In this document: positions 52,537 to 62,051 of the stretch, piece by piece
Layout of the letters: every line of letters starts with the position of its first letter
Position numbering within the stretch: the stretch's first letter is position 1
Assembly (NCBI GenBank): GCA_963169645.1
Contig: CAUJCO010000013.1
Coordinates: 657,923 to 721,922, forward strand
Source of the DNA: Bacteroidota bacterium
Lineage (GTDB): Bacteria > Bacteroidota > Bacteroidia > Chitinophagales > JADIYW01
Length of the DNA stretch: 64,000 nt
Direction: 5' to 3'
The notes under the pieces: generated by a model
Told to the model about the DNA's origin: nothing
Database searches by the model: none
What the model saw: only the letters and a program-made list of their open reading frames with translations
Program-made: the position numbers and the translations under genes

Positions 52537-53439
52537 TTAATCTAAGTAACCTTGATAATAATCTTGGATATATTCTTCTAAACAGATTTTCCAATCACGC
52601 ATACTGTTTAATTGGCGTAAATCTAATTTTTTATTGATGAGTCGTTCGCTTGGTGGTCGTTGTGAGAAATATTCTTTTGCCCAAAAATCAGAATCTACCG
52701 GTGTAATTTTTATTTCATTTTCTTTTCCGAGTAATTTTACTAATTCGGTAGCCACTTCCAATCGTCCGGTGATGCCACCGCAAACCATATTATACAAACC
52801 CCAAACTTCATTTTGCAATAATAATTTTACGTTTCTTGCAAAGTCATAGGTTAAGGTTGGTGTTCCTAATTTATCGTTCACCACAAATAATTCTTTCTTG
52901 CCATCTTTTAATTGTTGCATTAATTTTTGGATGAACTTTTTATCTTTTTTTGGACCGCCGCCCATCATCCAACCGGCTCTGCAAATTAAATGTTGTGTTT
53001 TATTTTGTTGCACATAAACTTCACCCGCCCATTTGCTGCGTGCATAATGTCCTAACGGATTCGGAATATCCCAATCGTCGAATGTATCTTTAGTGCCATC
53101 AAAAATTCCGGCTGTAGAAATGTATAATAATGGAATATTTAAAGCATTGGAAATATGCACGGCATTTTCAACGGCAATTGTATTGGTGAGATAAGCATCA
53201 TCGATATTGGTATCGCAATATTCCAAAGAGGTGTGTGCACCTAAATGAAAAAGATAATCCGGTTTAAAATCAAAAACATCTTTTTTGTAAGCTTCAAAAT
53301 CTCGAAAATCTAAAAAAGAAAGCCAGGTATCATTTACATCTTTATCGGTACATTTTAAATCAAACTCTTCTTTAAAAACTTTATAAAAACCTTCGCCCAA
53401 CATGCCACCGCAACCGGCTATGTATATTTTCTTTTTCAT
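52537..53439 (-). CDS. NAD(P)-dependent sugar-nucleotide epimerase/reductase (RmlD-like SDR)
   Basis: This 300-residue protein is an extended SDR: glycine motif AGCGGMLGEG at residues ~8-17, FHLGAHTSLEYC, the serine block YISTAGIF, and the active-site YARSK. Substrate-binding part resembles RmlD (dTDP-4-dehydrorhamnose reductase) more than GalE, including the SKWAGEVYVQ segment. It is the third gene of a leftward trio with a glycosyltransferase and a membrane protein, all likely for a surface polysaccharide. The exact nucleotide sugar cannot be told; rmlA, rmlB and rmlC are not in the window. Confidence 0.85.
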   Translation of the reverse strand: MKKKIYIAGCGGMLGEGFYKVFKEEFDLKCTDKDVNDTWLSFLDFRDFEAYKKDVFDFKPDYLFHLGAHTSLEYCDTNIDDAYLTNTIAVENAVHISNALNIPLLYISTAGIFDGTKDTFDDWDIPNPLGHYARSKWAGEVYVQQNKTQHLICRAGWMMGGGPKKDKKFIQKLMQQLKDGKKELFVVNDKLGTPTLTYDFARNVKLLLQNEVWGLYNMVCGGITGRLEVATELVKLLGKENEIKITPVDSDFWAKEYFSQRPPSERLINKKLDLRQLNSMRDWKICLEEYIQDYYQGYLD

Positions 53440-53478
53440 GTGTATTGTAATTGGATTCCTAAATTAATAATTAATAGC

Positions 53479-54561
53479 TTAAACCAAGCTTTTTAAGACT
53501 TGCAAATATACAGGTTTGTTTGCTTCTATGGAAAATTTATCTAAAACCGTTTGGCGAGCATTCTTTCCCAAACGAGCTCTTTCCTCCGGATGGTCTATCA
53601 AATACATTAATTTTTCTACCCATTCCGCTTCCGACTTTACTAATATTCCATTCTCATTTTGTTTTATCACTCTATTGATGGCTGCCCCTACATTGGTTGC
53701 CACAACAGGCAAGGCAAACGTCATATAGGTTAATGCTTTTAGTCCACTTTTTCCCATCACCCAATCATCTGTAGGTAACGGATATACACCGATATCTATA
53801 CCTTGTAATTGTTGGGCTTCCTCCTCTTTATTCCAATCTAAATACTCATAATCGACACCATCCATATGAAAAGAGAAATTGCCGATAACACGCAGTTTAA
53901 ATGTTCGTTGTTTGGCTAATTGTTGGAAAACAGGCGTCAATAAATATAAATACGGAACAGTAGAGTGTGTGCCGGTCCAACCAATCACCACTGTTTTATC
54001 ATTTGTATATGTGTTTACCGGAAACATTCGAACCGTATCCAAAGTAGATGAAATATCCGTACAATGGCGACAATATTTTTTGGCAAAATCGTTTAAATCC
54101 GGTGTACAGGTAATTACATGGTCGGCATACTTCATCAATGCAATGGACTTTTCTTTTCCTTTTAATAAATAAATCAGGTTGTTCATGGCAGAGCCTTCCG
54201 ACTTATAAATCATATCATCAATATCATACACAATTTTTTTAGAAAGTTTGCGCACCAACCATTCAAAAATTGGCGGTCCTAAAGGTGTTACCCAAAGATG
54301 AATATAGATAATATCGTATTGATGTAAGCGAAATAAATCTTTAAACCTTGTGAAGTAACCGAAAAGGGTGCCTTTTATTTTTCGGAGCGTAAATCCGGGT
54401 TTATAAATAATTTCCCAAAAATCTTGATTTACAAATGAACTGGTTTCCAAGATAAAACCATTGGCTTCAAAATGATCGAAATATTGTTCGTATTTCAATC
54501 GTTGGCTGGCTGCTTTTCCAAAAGGATAGGGTGAAAGAAAAAGTACTTTTTTGGAAGACAT
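53479..54561 (-). CDS. Glycosyltransferase (GT4-like)
   Basis: This 360-residue protein has GT-B-like features: the N-terminal VLFLSPYPFGKAASQRLKYE segment, IIYIHLWVTP, then VVIGWTGTHSTVPYL (start of the C-terminal Rossmann domain), QGIDIGVYPLPTDDWVMGKS and a C-terminal helix DKFSIEANKPV. The GVYPLPxDxWxxGK stretch resembles the family of glycosyltransferases that bind UDP sugars in Bacteroidota surface-glycan loci. It directly follows the membrane protein gene with no intergenic base, so the two are co-transcribed. Donor and linkage unknown. Confidence 0.83.
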   Translation of the reverse strand: MSSKKVLFLSPYPFGKAASQRLKYEQYFDHFEANGFILETSSFVNQDFWEIIYKPGFTLRKIKGTLFGYFTRFKDLFRLHQYDIIYIHLWVTPLGPPIFEWLVRKLSKKIVYDIDDMIYKSEGSAMNNLIYLLKGKEKSIALMKYADHVITCTPDLNDFAKKYCRHCTDISSTLDTVRMFPVNTYTNDKTVVIGWTGTHSTVPYLYLLTPVFQQLAKQRTFKLRVIGNFSFHMDGVDYEYLDWNKEEEAQQLQGIDIGVYPLPTDDWVMGKSGLKALTYMTFALPVVATNVGAAINRVIKQNENGILVKSEAEWVEKLMYLIDHPEERARLGKNARQTVLDKFSIEANKPVYLQVLKSLV

Positions 54562-55974
54562 TTATGCGTTTGTTTGAGTCGGTGATTTTTTAAAATGTAT
54601 CGAATATATTAAATAAGCAATCACAAATAAATACAAGAATCGAACCGGTATTGTATATCTTGATTGAATTGCAAATGGTACATGAATGCCTGCAAAATAG
54701 ATACAAAGCAATAATGGAAGTGCAATTTTATATAAGATTGTTCTGTGTTGCATTAATGCCCATAGAAAATAAAAAAGCAATAGTAATAATGTACTGAATG
54801 TTGTAGCAAATGCTAAGATAGACGATGATTTATATATTGGATTCGTGGAATGCAGTTGAGCTTTCGTGAGTCCGGTGTACCACAATCTAAAAAAGGTATA
54901 TACTTTTACTTTTATCGTGTAACCAATATCTTGTAAGAAATGCTGAACTGCTAATGTTTTCAACAATCGTTCTCTTTCTAACGTATATTTTGAATTGTAG
55001 GTTACAAATAAATACGGATGTTGTTTCATTATATTCAACACAAGCGTATCTTCTGCTGTTAAATATTGACTACAAATTCGTTCTATACTATCAAACTCAT
55101 TATTAAATAATAGCACATTGTGCGATACCTCTTTTTTATCTACAAAATTAATTAAAGCATCTTCGTTCATCACATTTCGCCAATAACGCGTTTCTACCAC
55201 ATTCAACATTTTTGGGCTCCAATAACTTAAATACATCACACCACCACCACCTTCTAAAGGTGTAATTTTAAAAACACCGTGCTGCTTCTGATTCCAGAAT
55301 GCATACGGCAACAAGGAGGCAATAAACAATACAAGAAATACGATATTATAGTGTAATTTTTCTTTAGATGTATTAAAGAGATAGTATGCAAAACGTAAAA
55401 ATGGAATAAATAGAATTATAGGTCTTAACTGGAAACAAAATGCATATAGTATAATTAATACAAATGTTTTTTTCCAATTGCTTTTCCAAATCAATTCAAC
55501 ATATAAAATGGTTGTAATTGTACAAAGAACCAAGTTCTCCGGAAATATATAGGCACTATACGATAACGTTACAAAATTGAACAATACGAATAATAAAAAA
55601 ATATTTTTTAGCAAATACGAAGATGCATAATAGTCGATGATACGAAGCGTTAACACTAATGAAAGCATCAATAACACCCATTGCACGAATTGTACAAAAT
55701 GCACAGATGGATGAATAGCATGTAACGCATATAAGAAAAAAGGATAACCCGGATTTCGGAAAGTATCCGGAATATATTCGTTTAAAAAATACCAATAAGA
55801 ATATTCGCCTTTTTCTAATCCTTTGATGTAATATAAATACGTATAATAATCACCGGATTTAACCTCTTTATTTAACCACCACAACAATAAACTCACCACA
55901 CCAACCAACAAGAGTAGGCAATAATAAGTACTTTTTTTTTCTAATATATCAATTGGTTTCTGTAGGAACTGCAT
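54562..55974 (-). CDS. Multi-pass membrane protein, possible GT-C glycosyltransferase
   Basis: This 470-residue protein has about ten membrane helices and one sizable non-membrane segment near residues 245-330. Near the N-terminus, after the first helix, an extracytoplasmic loop holds GDYYTYLYYIKG and IPDTFRNPGYPFFLYAL; an acidic start followed by NPGYPxFLY fits the ArnT/PMT-type GT-C fold, where such a loop holds the catalytic acid. That assignment is only a reading of pattern. It is the first gene of a leftward trio with a glycosyltransferase and an RmlD-like enzyme. Divergent from wbpE with 65 bases between. Role in surface glycan synthesis is inferred. Confidence 0.6.
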   Translation of the reverse strand: MQFLQKPIDILEKKSTYYCLLLLVGVVSLLLWWLNKEVKSGDYYTYLYYIKGLEKGEYSYWYFLNEYIPDTFRNPGYPFFLYALHAIHPSVHFVQFVQWVLLMLSLVLTLRIIDYYASSYLLKNIFLLFVLFNFVTLSYSAYIFPENLVLCTITTILYVELIWKSNWKKTFVLIILYAFCFQLRPIILFIPFLRFAYYLFNTSKEKLHYNIVFLVLFIASLLPYAFWNQKQHGVFKITPLEGGGGVMYLSYWSPKMLNVVETRYWRNVMNEDALINFVDKKEVSHNVLLFNNEFDSIERICSQYLTAEDTLVLNIMKQHPYLFVTYNSKYTLERERLLKTLAVQHFLQDIGYTIKVKVYTFFRLWYTGLTKAQLHSTNPIYKSSSILAFATTFSTLLLLLFYFLWALMQHRTILYKIALPLLLCIYFAGIHVPFAIQSRYTIPVRFLYLFVIAYLIYSIHFKKSPTQTNA

Positions 55975-56039
55975 AAAATAGTGCGTATTTCTGCGTAAAT
56001 TTAAACATTAATCTTGAAAGTTTATTTACATACTAACAC

Positions 56040-57134
56040 ATGCCAACGATTCCAATTGTAGATTTAAAAAAACAATATCTATCTATACAAAAAGAAATAG
56101 ATGCTGCGGTTTTAACTTGTTTGCATGAAGCACAATACATTGGTGGTAAGTTGGTACATGCGGTAGAACAGCAATTAGCACAATACATCGGCGTACAGCA
56201 TTGTGTCAGTTGTGCCAATGGAACCGATGCTTTGCAAATCGCCTTAATGGCATTAGATTTACCAAAAGGAAGTAAGATTATTGTTCCAGCATTTACTTAC
56301 ATTGCTCCGGTCGAAGTTGTCAAACTATTAGATTATGAGTTGGTGTTTTGCGATGTAGATGTCCGCACGTTTAATGTATCTATTGAACATATTAAAACGG
56401 TTTATTCAGATGATGTAAAAGCTATTATTGTTGTTCATTTATTTGGTCAAGTTTGTGATATAAATGAAATTGCTGCTTTTTGTAAAGACAAAAATATTTT
56501 TTTGATAGAAGATAACGCACAAGCACTTGGTGCAGAAAAATTTATTCAACGAAACAGCATCATTACCACTTCATTTTATCCGTCAAAAAACTTAGGAGCT
56601 TATGGCGATGGTGGAGCATTGTTTTGTAATGATGAATTACTTGCGAAAAAAATAAGAAAAATTGCCAATCACGGACAAACACAAAAATATGTGCACGAAA
56701 TTGTCGGCATTAATTCTCGTTTAGATGTTATACAAGCTGCCATTTTACAAGTAAAGTTAGCCCATCTCGACGTGTATAATGCAAAACGAAAAAAAGTAGC
56801 CGATACATATTATCAGGCATTCAAAAGTATTCAATATATTGACTTACCGATTGAAAAAAACGCACATATTTTTCATCAATACACTATAATAGTAAAGAAC
56901 AATTTAAGAGATGCTTTAAAAAAACATCTTGCAGAAAAAAATATACAAACAGCCATTCATTATCCAATTCCTGCCTATAAACAACAAGCATTTTTAAATA
57001 AAAAATTATGCTTACCAAACACTGAATTTCTATGTTCTTCTGTTTTATCAATTCCCATTTTTCCGGAACTCACAGACGAACAAATAACGTATATTTGTGC
57101 TTGTATTACCTCATTTTTTTCAACGTATGAATGA
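56040..57134 (+). CDS. wbpE: PLP-dependent sugar aminotransferase, WbpE/WlbC-type
   Basis: DegT/DnrJ/EryC1-family aminotransferases add an amino group to a keto sugar. This 364-residue protein has [42 protein letters not shown] and the PLP lysine K183 in [16 protein letters not shown]. The closest functional parallel is WbpE, which aminates the C3-keto intermediate of UDP-N-acetylglucosaminuronic acid; this choice rests on the downstream genes, which encode the C3 dehydrogenase and the N-acetyltransferase of that pathway. It overlaps the next gene by eight bases, so they are translated as a unit. Confidence 0.88.
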   Translation: MPTIPIVDLKKQYLSIQKEIDAAVLTCLHEAQYIGGKLVHAVEQQLAQYIGVQHCVSCANGTDALQIALMALDLPKGSKIIVPAFTYIAPVEVVKLLDYELVFCDVDVRTFNVSIEHIKTVYSDDVKAIIVVHLFGQVCDINEIAAFCKDKNIFLIEDNAQALGAEKFIQRNSIITTSFYPSKNLGAYGDGGALFCNDELLAKKIRKIANHGQTQKYVHEIVGINSRLDVIQAAILQVKLAHLDVYNAKRKKVADTYYQAFKSIQYIDLPIEKNAHIFHQYTIIVKNNLRDALKKHLAEKNIQTAIHYPIPAYKQQAFLNKKLCLPNTEFLCSSVLSIPIFPELTDEQITYICACITSFFSTYE

Positions 57135-57696
57135 TGTTTTTGTACACGAAACGGCCATTGTAGAGAATGGTGCAACTATCGGAAACCATAGTAAAATATG
57201 GCATTTCTGCCATGTAATGCAAGCACAAATTGGTGAAAATTGCAATCTTGGACAGAATGTTTTTGTTGCCAACAACGTTGTTTTGGGCAATAATGTAAAA
57301 GTACAAAACAACGTTTCCATTTATGAAGGTGTTTGTTGCGAAGAGGATGTATTTATTGGGCCTTCGGCTGTTTTTACCAACGTAATTAATCCAAGAAGTT
57401 TTATTGAACGCAAGAACGAATACCGAAAAACAGTCGTAAAAAAAGGAGCAAGCATTGGCGCCAATGCAACGATTGTTTGCGGTGTAACCATTGGCGAATA
57501 TGCGTTTATCGGTGCCGGCGCTGTTATTACCAAAGATGTGTTGCCTTTTGCTTTGATGAAAGGAAATCCGGCGCGACAAGATGGTTGGATGAGTAAAGCC
57601 GGAAATAAATTAAAGTTTGAAAATGAAATTGCGATTTGTCCCAGCACGAAGGAGCGTTATACATTACAAAACAATCGCGTTATACTACAACAATAG
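57127..57696 (+). CDS. wbpD: UDP-3-amino-sugar N-acetyltransferase, WbpD/WlbB-type
   Basis: From the ATG at 57127 this 189-residue protein consists of left-handed parallel beta-helix hexapeptide repeats (for example [20 protein letters not shown] and [20 protein letters not shown]). The motif [20 protein letters not shown] is a hallmark of WbpD/WlbB acetyltransferases, which transfer acetyl from acetyl-CoA to the 3-amino group of UDP-GlcNAc(3N)A. A longer frame opens at 57097 but would extend far into wbpE; the 57127 ATG overlaps wbpE by eight bases and is the better choice. Product with wbpB and wbpE: UDP-2,3-diacetamido-2,3-dideoxyglucuronic acid. Confidence 0.92.
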   Translation: MNDVFVHETAIVENGATIGNHSKIWHFCHVMQAQIGENCNLGQNVFVANNVVLGNNVKVQNNVSIYEGVCCEEDVFIGPSAVFTNVINPRSFIERKNEYRKTVVKKGASIGANATIVCGVTIGEYAFIGAGAVITKDVLPFALMKGNPARQDGWMSKAGNKLKFENEIAICPSTKERYTLQNNRVILQQ

Positions 57697-57705
57697 GAAA
57701 AGAAC

Positions 57706-58557
57706 ATGCAGAAAAATTTTGCACTCATCGGCGTTGCCGGATATATCGCACCTCGACATTTACAAGCCATAAAGGCTGTCGGTGGCAACTTAGTAGCTGC
57801 ATTTGATATTGCGGATTCTGTTGGTATTTTAGATGCTTATTTTCCTGCTTGCGAATTTTTTACGGAGGAGTTTGCATTCTATGATTTTTTGATGGACAAA
57901 ACAAGCATTGATTACTTGGTGGTTTGTTCGCCTAATTACTTGCACGAAGCACATTGCTACGCCGGATTAAAATTAAATGCAGATGTAATTTGTGAAAAAC
58001 CATTGAGCTTAACAACAGAAAGTTTGCAACACTTAGCCGATGCTCAGGTCTATACCAACAAACATATTTATACCATTTTACAACTGCGTTTGCATCCTTT
58101 ATTGTTGGATTTGAAAAATGAAATAGAACAAAATCATCCGGCATTTTATCAAGTAAAAATAGAATACTTTACACCGCGTGGAAATTGGTATCATCAAAGT
58201 TGGAAAGGCGATGTACAAAAATCCGGTGGCATTGCAACGAATATTGGTGTGCATTTATTCGACTTGGCTAATTGGTTGTTCGGTGAGGTAATTTCTATGG
58301 AAGTAGATAAAAACAATACAACCGAAAGTATCGGAATATTAAAATTAAAAAATGCCGAAGTGCAATGGCATTTGAATATTGAAAGTGGAAATTCTACGAA
58401 ACGTCAAATCAGCATCGGCGATAAAACGATAGAATTTACGAATGGTTTCACTGATTTACACACAGCATCGTATCAAGCCATTTTAAACCAACAAGGTTTC
58501 ACCATTGATGCAGTTCGACCATCGATAGAAATTGTGGAACGTATCCGAAAATTTTAA
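57706..58557 (+). CDS. wbpB: UDP-N-acetyl-2-amino-2-deoxyglucuronate dehydrogenase, WbpB/WlbA-type
   Basis: WbpB oxidises C3 of UDP-GlcNAcA with NAD, the step before WbpE. This Gfo/Idh/MocA protein has 283 residues. The N-terminus NFALIGVAGYIAPRHLQAIK is closely like known WbpB/WlbA, as are AFDIADSVGILDAYFP and CEKPLSL. The catalytic block is SGGIATNIGVHLFDLANWLFG. The C-terminus is somewhat shorter than the ~315 residues usual in Pseudomonas WbpB, but the catalytic region is intact. It ends exactly where the stop of the convergent T9SS adhesin begins. Confidence 0.92.
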   Translation: MQKNFALIGVAGYIAPRHLQAIKAVGGNLVAAFDIADSVGILDAYFPACEFFTEEFAFYDFLMDKTSIDYLVVCSPNYLHEAHCYAGLKLNADVICEKPLSLTTESLQHLADAQVYTNKHIYTILQLRLHPLLLDLKNEIEQNHPAFYQVKIEYFTPRGNWYHQSWKGDVQKSGGIATNIGVHLFDLANWLFGEVISMEVDKNNTTESIGILKLKNAEVQWHLNIESGNSTKRQISIGDKTIEFTNGFTDLHTASYQAILNQQGFTIDAVRPSIEIVERIRKF

Positions 58558-61500
58558 TTACGGTTTATCTTTTCGCATAAATTTTTTGCGTATCGTTTGT
58601 CCATCATACATAATTTCTGCAACATACACGGCCGCATTCAACGGCATAGTGGACATGGATAAAGTGTTGTAGCCTTTCACACCGGAAAAATCTTTGTTAT
58701 ATAAAATCTGACCTAAAATATCTACAAATCGAATTTGAACCGTACCACTTTTCGGTAGCATCACACCAAAATTAATCGACTCGGTTGCCGGATTCGGAAA
58801 CATTGTTAATACATCAAAACTACCAACACTGGTTTCTTTACAAGTTGTGTTGTTGTCGGTTCTACTTTCGGTAGTATAGTTGTTTACATTATCGATAATT
58901 GCACATACAATCGGAATATCAGCATCGCTGAGTTTCACTTGTCCGGTAAAATTATAGGTCAATGTTCCACCCGGCAATAAACTGCCTTCCCAATTTTCCA
59001 CCACCAATGCACCGGAGCCGGTTTGTAATGCCAATCCTAAATTTCGTATTTCTACATTACTATTGTTTACCAACGTAATTTGTACTTTATGATTTTCGCC
59101 GGATGGAATTAAAGTAATACCTGTCATCACGGCATCTACTACAGCTTTATCTACTAAAATATATTTCACGACAGAATCCGAGCAACCTCTAAAATCGGTA
59201 GCGGTTAATTTAATTGGATACGAACCCAATGTTGAATACGTGTGTGGTGGAGGATTTTGTCCGTTGTAGTGGCTACTGCCATCGCCAAAATCCCAGATAA
59301 AATTACTGCTGGTGGCCGTTTGATTTATGAAATTGACAACTAAAGGCGGCAATCCGTTTTGAGGTGAGAACGTAAATTGCGGCACCGGCGGCTCGGACAC
59401 GGCAATAGAACGTAATTTAGTGCCGGCACAACCAACTGCATTTTTTGCAGTGAGTTGAATGGTGTAATTTCCCGCCTGATTAAAGGCATACGTCGGATGC
59501 TGTTGCGTAGAAGTCGATTGTCCGGAGAAATACCAATTCCATTGTGTCATCGGTGTGCCATCCGGTGTGGTACTGATATCGGTAAACTGTATATTTTTTC
59601 CCACACATTGTGTAGGGGAGATATTAAAATCTACGGTAGGAAAATCAAATACTTTGACAGATTTCTCTACTGTATTACTACATTGGTCAGAAGAGTGAAC
59701 CGTCAGTTTTACTTGATAGGTTCCCGGACCTGCATATTCGTGTTCTGCATTTTTGATAGCACTTTGGAAGGTGCCATCGCCAAAATCCCATTGCCAGGAA
59801 GTGAGTGTTGCCGGAGGCACCACGGTGGCTAAATATTGGAAATGTATAGGACTGGTACCGCAGGCAGAATCGAATGCAAAATTTGCCGAAGGCGATGCAT
59901 TTACGGCAATCGGTAAGGTGATAGAGTCTCTACAATTATTGCTATTGGTTACGGTAAGTTGCACATCGTAGGAGCCGGCAGCCGGAAACTGAAAGGTTGG
60001 ATTTTTAATACCGACAACACTGCCTAAATTATCAAATTTCCAAGCCCAATTAATGTTGGAAGCCGCATTGGCACTACTTTGATCAACAAACGTAGTTGGC
60101 AAGCCGGAACAAGAAAGTAAATTATAAAAAGAAGCCGTTGGTCGTTTATTGACAACGATGGTTTTAGAAATAGAATCAGCACAACCTTGGTTGGTAGTTA
60201 CTTTAAACCCAACAGTATAAGTACCGGAGTTGGCATAAACGTTTATTGGTGTATTGGCTACAGAGCTATTACCATCGCCAAAGGTCCAAAGCCAATTTGT
60301 AATAGTGGAGCCGGCTACTGCGGTGGAGCTGTCTGTAAAAATGGTGGCGGCATCTTCGCACAAAGTTGTGTTGCCAAATTTTGCGGTTGGTGCTTGCCCG
60401 TTGATATGAATGGTGAAATTTTGTTGGATAACGCAACCCGAGGTTGTTCTGCCATATACGGAATATGCTCCGGGTGCAGTAATAGTAATAAAATTAGCGG
60501 TGCTGCCGGTTGACCAATGTATAGAATCAAAAGAAGTGGCGGTATTTAAAAATAACTTTTCGTTGAGGCAAATATTTAAAACATTGGAAACAGGCGATGG
60601 TGTTAATGTAGGTTTATCTATCACTACATTGATGGTATCAAATACAAAGCAACTGTTGTTGTCAGTAATGCGAACGGTGTATTGTCCGGCTTGCGTAATA
60701 TCTATTTTGGTATTATTTAATCCGGTATTCCACAAAGCCGTAAAGCCAGCCGGCGTTTTTAAATCCAGCTTAAAAGTATCGCCATCGCAAAGGTAAATGG
60801 TTTTGTTATCGAGTCGAGTATAAGGATAAACATTAAACGATGTAGTGCTTTCTTGTCCAAAAATATTTTTTACGGTAACGGAATATTTTTTGTTGGGTGG
60901 CACAGTAATCGTTGGTGTGGTGGCTCCGGTTGACCATAAATATTCTGTAAAACAATTTGGAGTAGATAAGGTAATTAAGTCACAGAAATTAGCGTTAACA
61001 ACGGTGTCTTTCATCGTAATAGGTGCGCCGTATTTATTATATAAATACGTATGTATGCTATCAAATTCACTCTTTGTAGTGTTTGGGCTTGATGTTAAGA
61101 TAATTTCTGCAACATCACCTACCCAAAAGTTAGAGTTAACTTCTGCTCCTACCACAAAAATCGGAGCATTTACAACAGCAGCCGGTTCTCTTAAACCGGA
61201 AACTATTTTGTATTTATTAAGAGGTGCTACACTCGGTGTTTGTACTTTATTTACGTACGTGTTTAGATTAAAATATCCATTTGAAAGAAAACTGGTTGTC
61301 CCTGAATTAAATAAATAAAGATAATTATTAAAACTAATACCATTGTTAACAGTTAATAATGCATTGTATGTAGGAAAAGTTGTCCCTCCTGTAAAATTAA
61401 ATACCGCATAAGCACTTCGAACATTTCCTCCCGAAGCAATGTTTAAAAGATCATTGCCATCAAAACGAACAACATTTTTATTATTTAGCAAACATACATT

Positions 61501-61989
61501 GCTAATTAATTTTGGTCTTTGAGATGGATTTGTTTGTATAGCATCACTCGCACCAATGGCAAGGTTGTCCCAAGTATCTATGGTGCTGTCCGGTTGCAAT
61601 GAACTAATCTTATTGGCATCCAACCATAAAATTACATTGGGCGATTGAGAGGGATTTATAAAGTTTAGAGTATAACTATCGCTTTGTATAAAACCATTGG
61701 ATTTATCTGATAATACACGCCAATAAATTTTTGAAGTGCTTGGTGCAAAATTGATGATATATTCTGTTTGATTCGTAGAAATATTATAATCGAGTGTACT
61801 AAAATCTGAAAAAGAAGAAACTTGCAATTGATAAGCATCTTGAGCCATGGCTTTATTCCATTTGAACGTTACTTTAAATTCCGTTTGTTCGAAATTATTC
61901 AAAGGCTCTACCAAATCAATTCCCTCAGAAAAAGCATTTATAAAAAATCCGAAAAAAAGTAAACAAAAAAAGGTTATTCTTGCCCGCAT
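58558..61989 (-). CDS. Large PKD-repeat surface adhesin with T9SS type A C-terminal domain
   Basis: This 1143-residue protein has a signal peptide (FFCLLFFGFFINAFS). An N-terminal fibronectin-like domain (~20-110) is followed by a lectin/LamG-like domain (~130-330: ILWLDANKISSLQPDST and RFDGNDLLNI), two short Ig-like regions with paired cysteines, and five PKD repeats (~525-945; clear cores are WTFGDGNSS, WDFGDGTFQ and WDFGDGSSH). A CARDB-like domain precedes the type A T9SS sorting domain (from FPNPATESINFG to the end). It lies inside the polysaccharide locus, converging with wbpB and upstream of fdtB on the same strand direction. A glycan-binding adhesin is plausible; ligand unknown. Confidence 0.88.
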   Translation of the reverse strand: MRARITFFCLLFFGFFINAFSEGIDLVEPLNNFEQTEFKVTFKWNKAMAQDAYQLQVSSFSDFSTLDYNISTNQTEYIINFAPSTSKIYWRVLSDKSNGFIQSDSYTLNFINPSQSPNVILWLDANKISSLQPDSTIDTWDNLAIGASDAIQTNPSQRPKLISNVCLLNNKNVVRFDGNDLLNIASGGNVRSAYAVFNFTGGTTFPTYNALLTVNNGISFNNYLYLFNSGTTSFLSNGYFNLNTYVNKVQTPSVAPLNKYKIVSGLREPAAVVNAPIFVVGAEVNSNFWVGDVAEIILTSSPNTTKSEFDSIHTYLYNKYGAPITMKDTVVNANFCDLITLSTPNCFTEYLWSTGATTPTITVPPNKKYSVTVKNIFGQESTTSFNVYPYTRLDNKTIYLCDGDTFKLDLKTPAGFTALWNTGLNNTKIDITQAGQYTVRITDNNSCFVFDTINVVIDKPTLTPSPVSNVLNICLNEKLFLNTATSFDSIHWSTGSTANFITITAPGAYSVYGRTTSGCVIQQNFTIHINGQAPTAKFGNTTLCEDAATIFTDSSTAVAGSTITNWLWTFGDGNSSVANTPINVYANSGTYTVGFKVTTNQGCADSISKTIVVNKRPTASFYNLLSCSGLPTTFVDQSSANAASNINWAWKFDNLGSVVGIKNPTFQFPAAGSYDVQLTVTNSNNCRDSITLPIAVNASPSANFAFDSACGTSPIHFQYLATVVPPATLTSWQWDFGDGTFQSAIKNAEHEYAGPGTYQVKLTVHSSDQCSNTVEKSVKVFDFPTVDFNISPTQCVGKNIQFTDISTTPDGTPMTQWNWYFSGQSTSTQQHPTYAFNQAGNYTIQLTAKNAVGCAGTKLRSIAVSEPPVPQFTFSPQNGLPPLVVNFINQTATSSNFIWDFGDGSSHYNGQNPPPHTYSTLGSYPIKLTATDFRGCSDSVVKYILVDKAVVDAVMTGITLIPSGENHKVQITLVNNSNVEIRNLGLALQTGSGALVVENWEGSLLPGGTLTYNFTGQVKLSDADIPIVCAIIDNVNNYTTESRTDNNTTCKETSVGSFDVLTMFPNPATESINFGVMLPKSGTVQIRFVDILGQILYNKDFSGVKGYNTLSMSTMPLNAAVYVAEIMYDGQTIRKKFMRKDKP

Positions 61990-62051
61990 ATATAGCTTTT
62001 ATTCTATTACAAGATACTATTTTTTTTGAAAGTTGACATAAAAATAGATTT

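Noticed and set aside
57106-57579. Minus-strand frame of 157 codons
   Set aside because: Lies opposite wbpD, whose hexapeptide repeats and family motifs are unmistakable.
60315-61318. Several plus- and minus-strand frames inside the 1143-residue adhesin region
   Set aside because: Shadows of the PKD-repeat gene; none shows a recognisable product.
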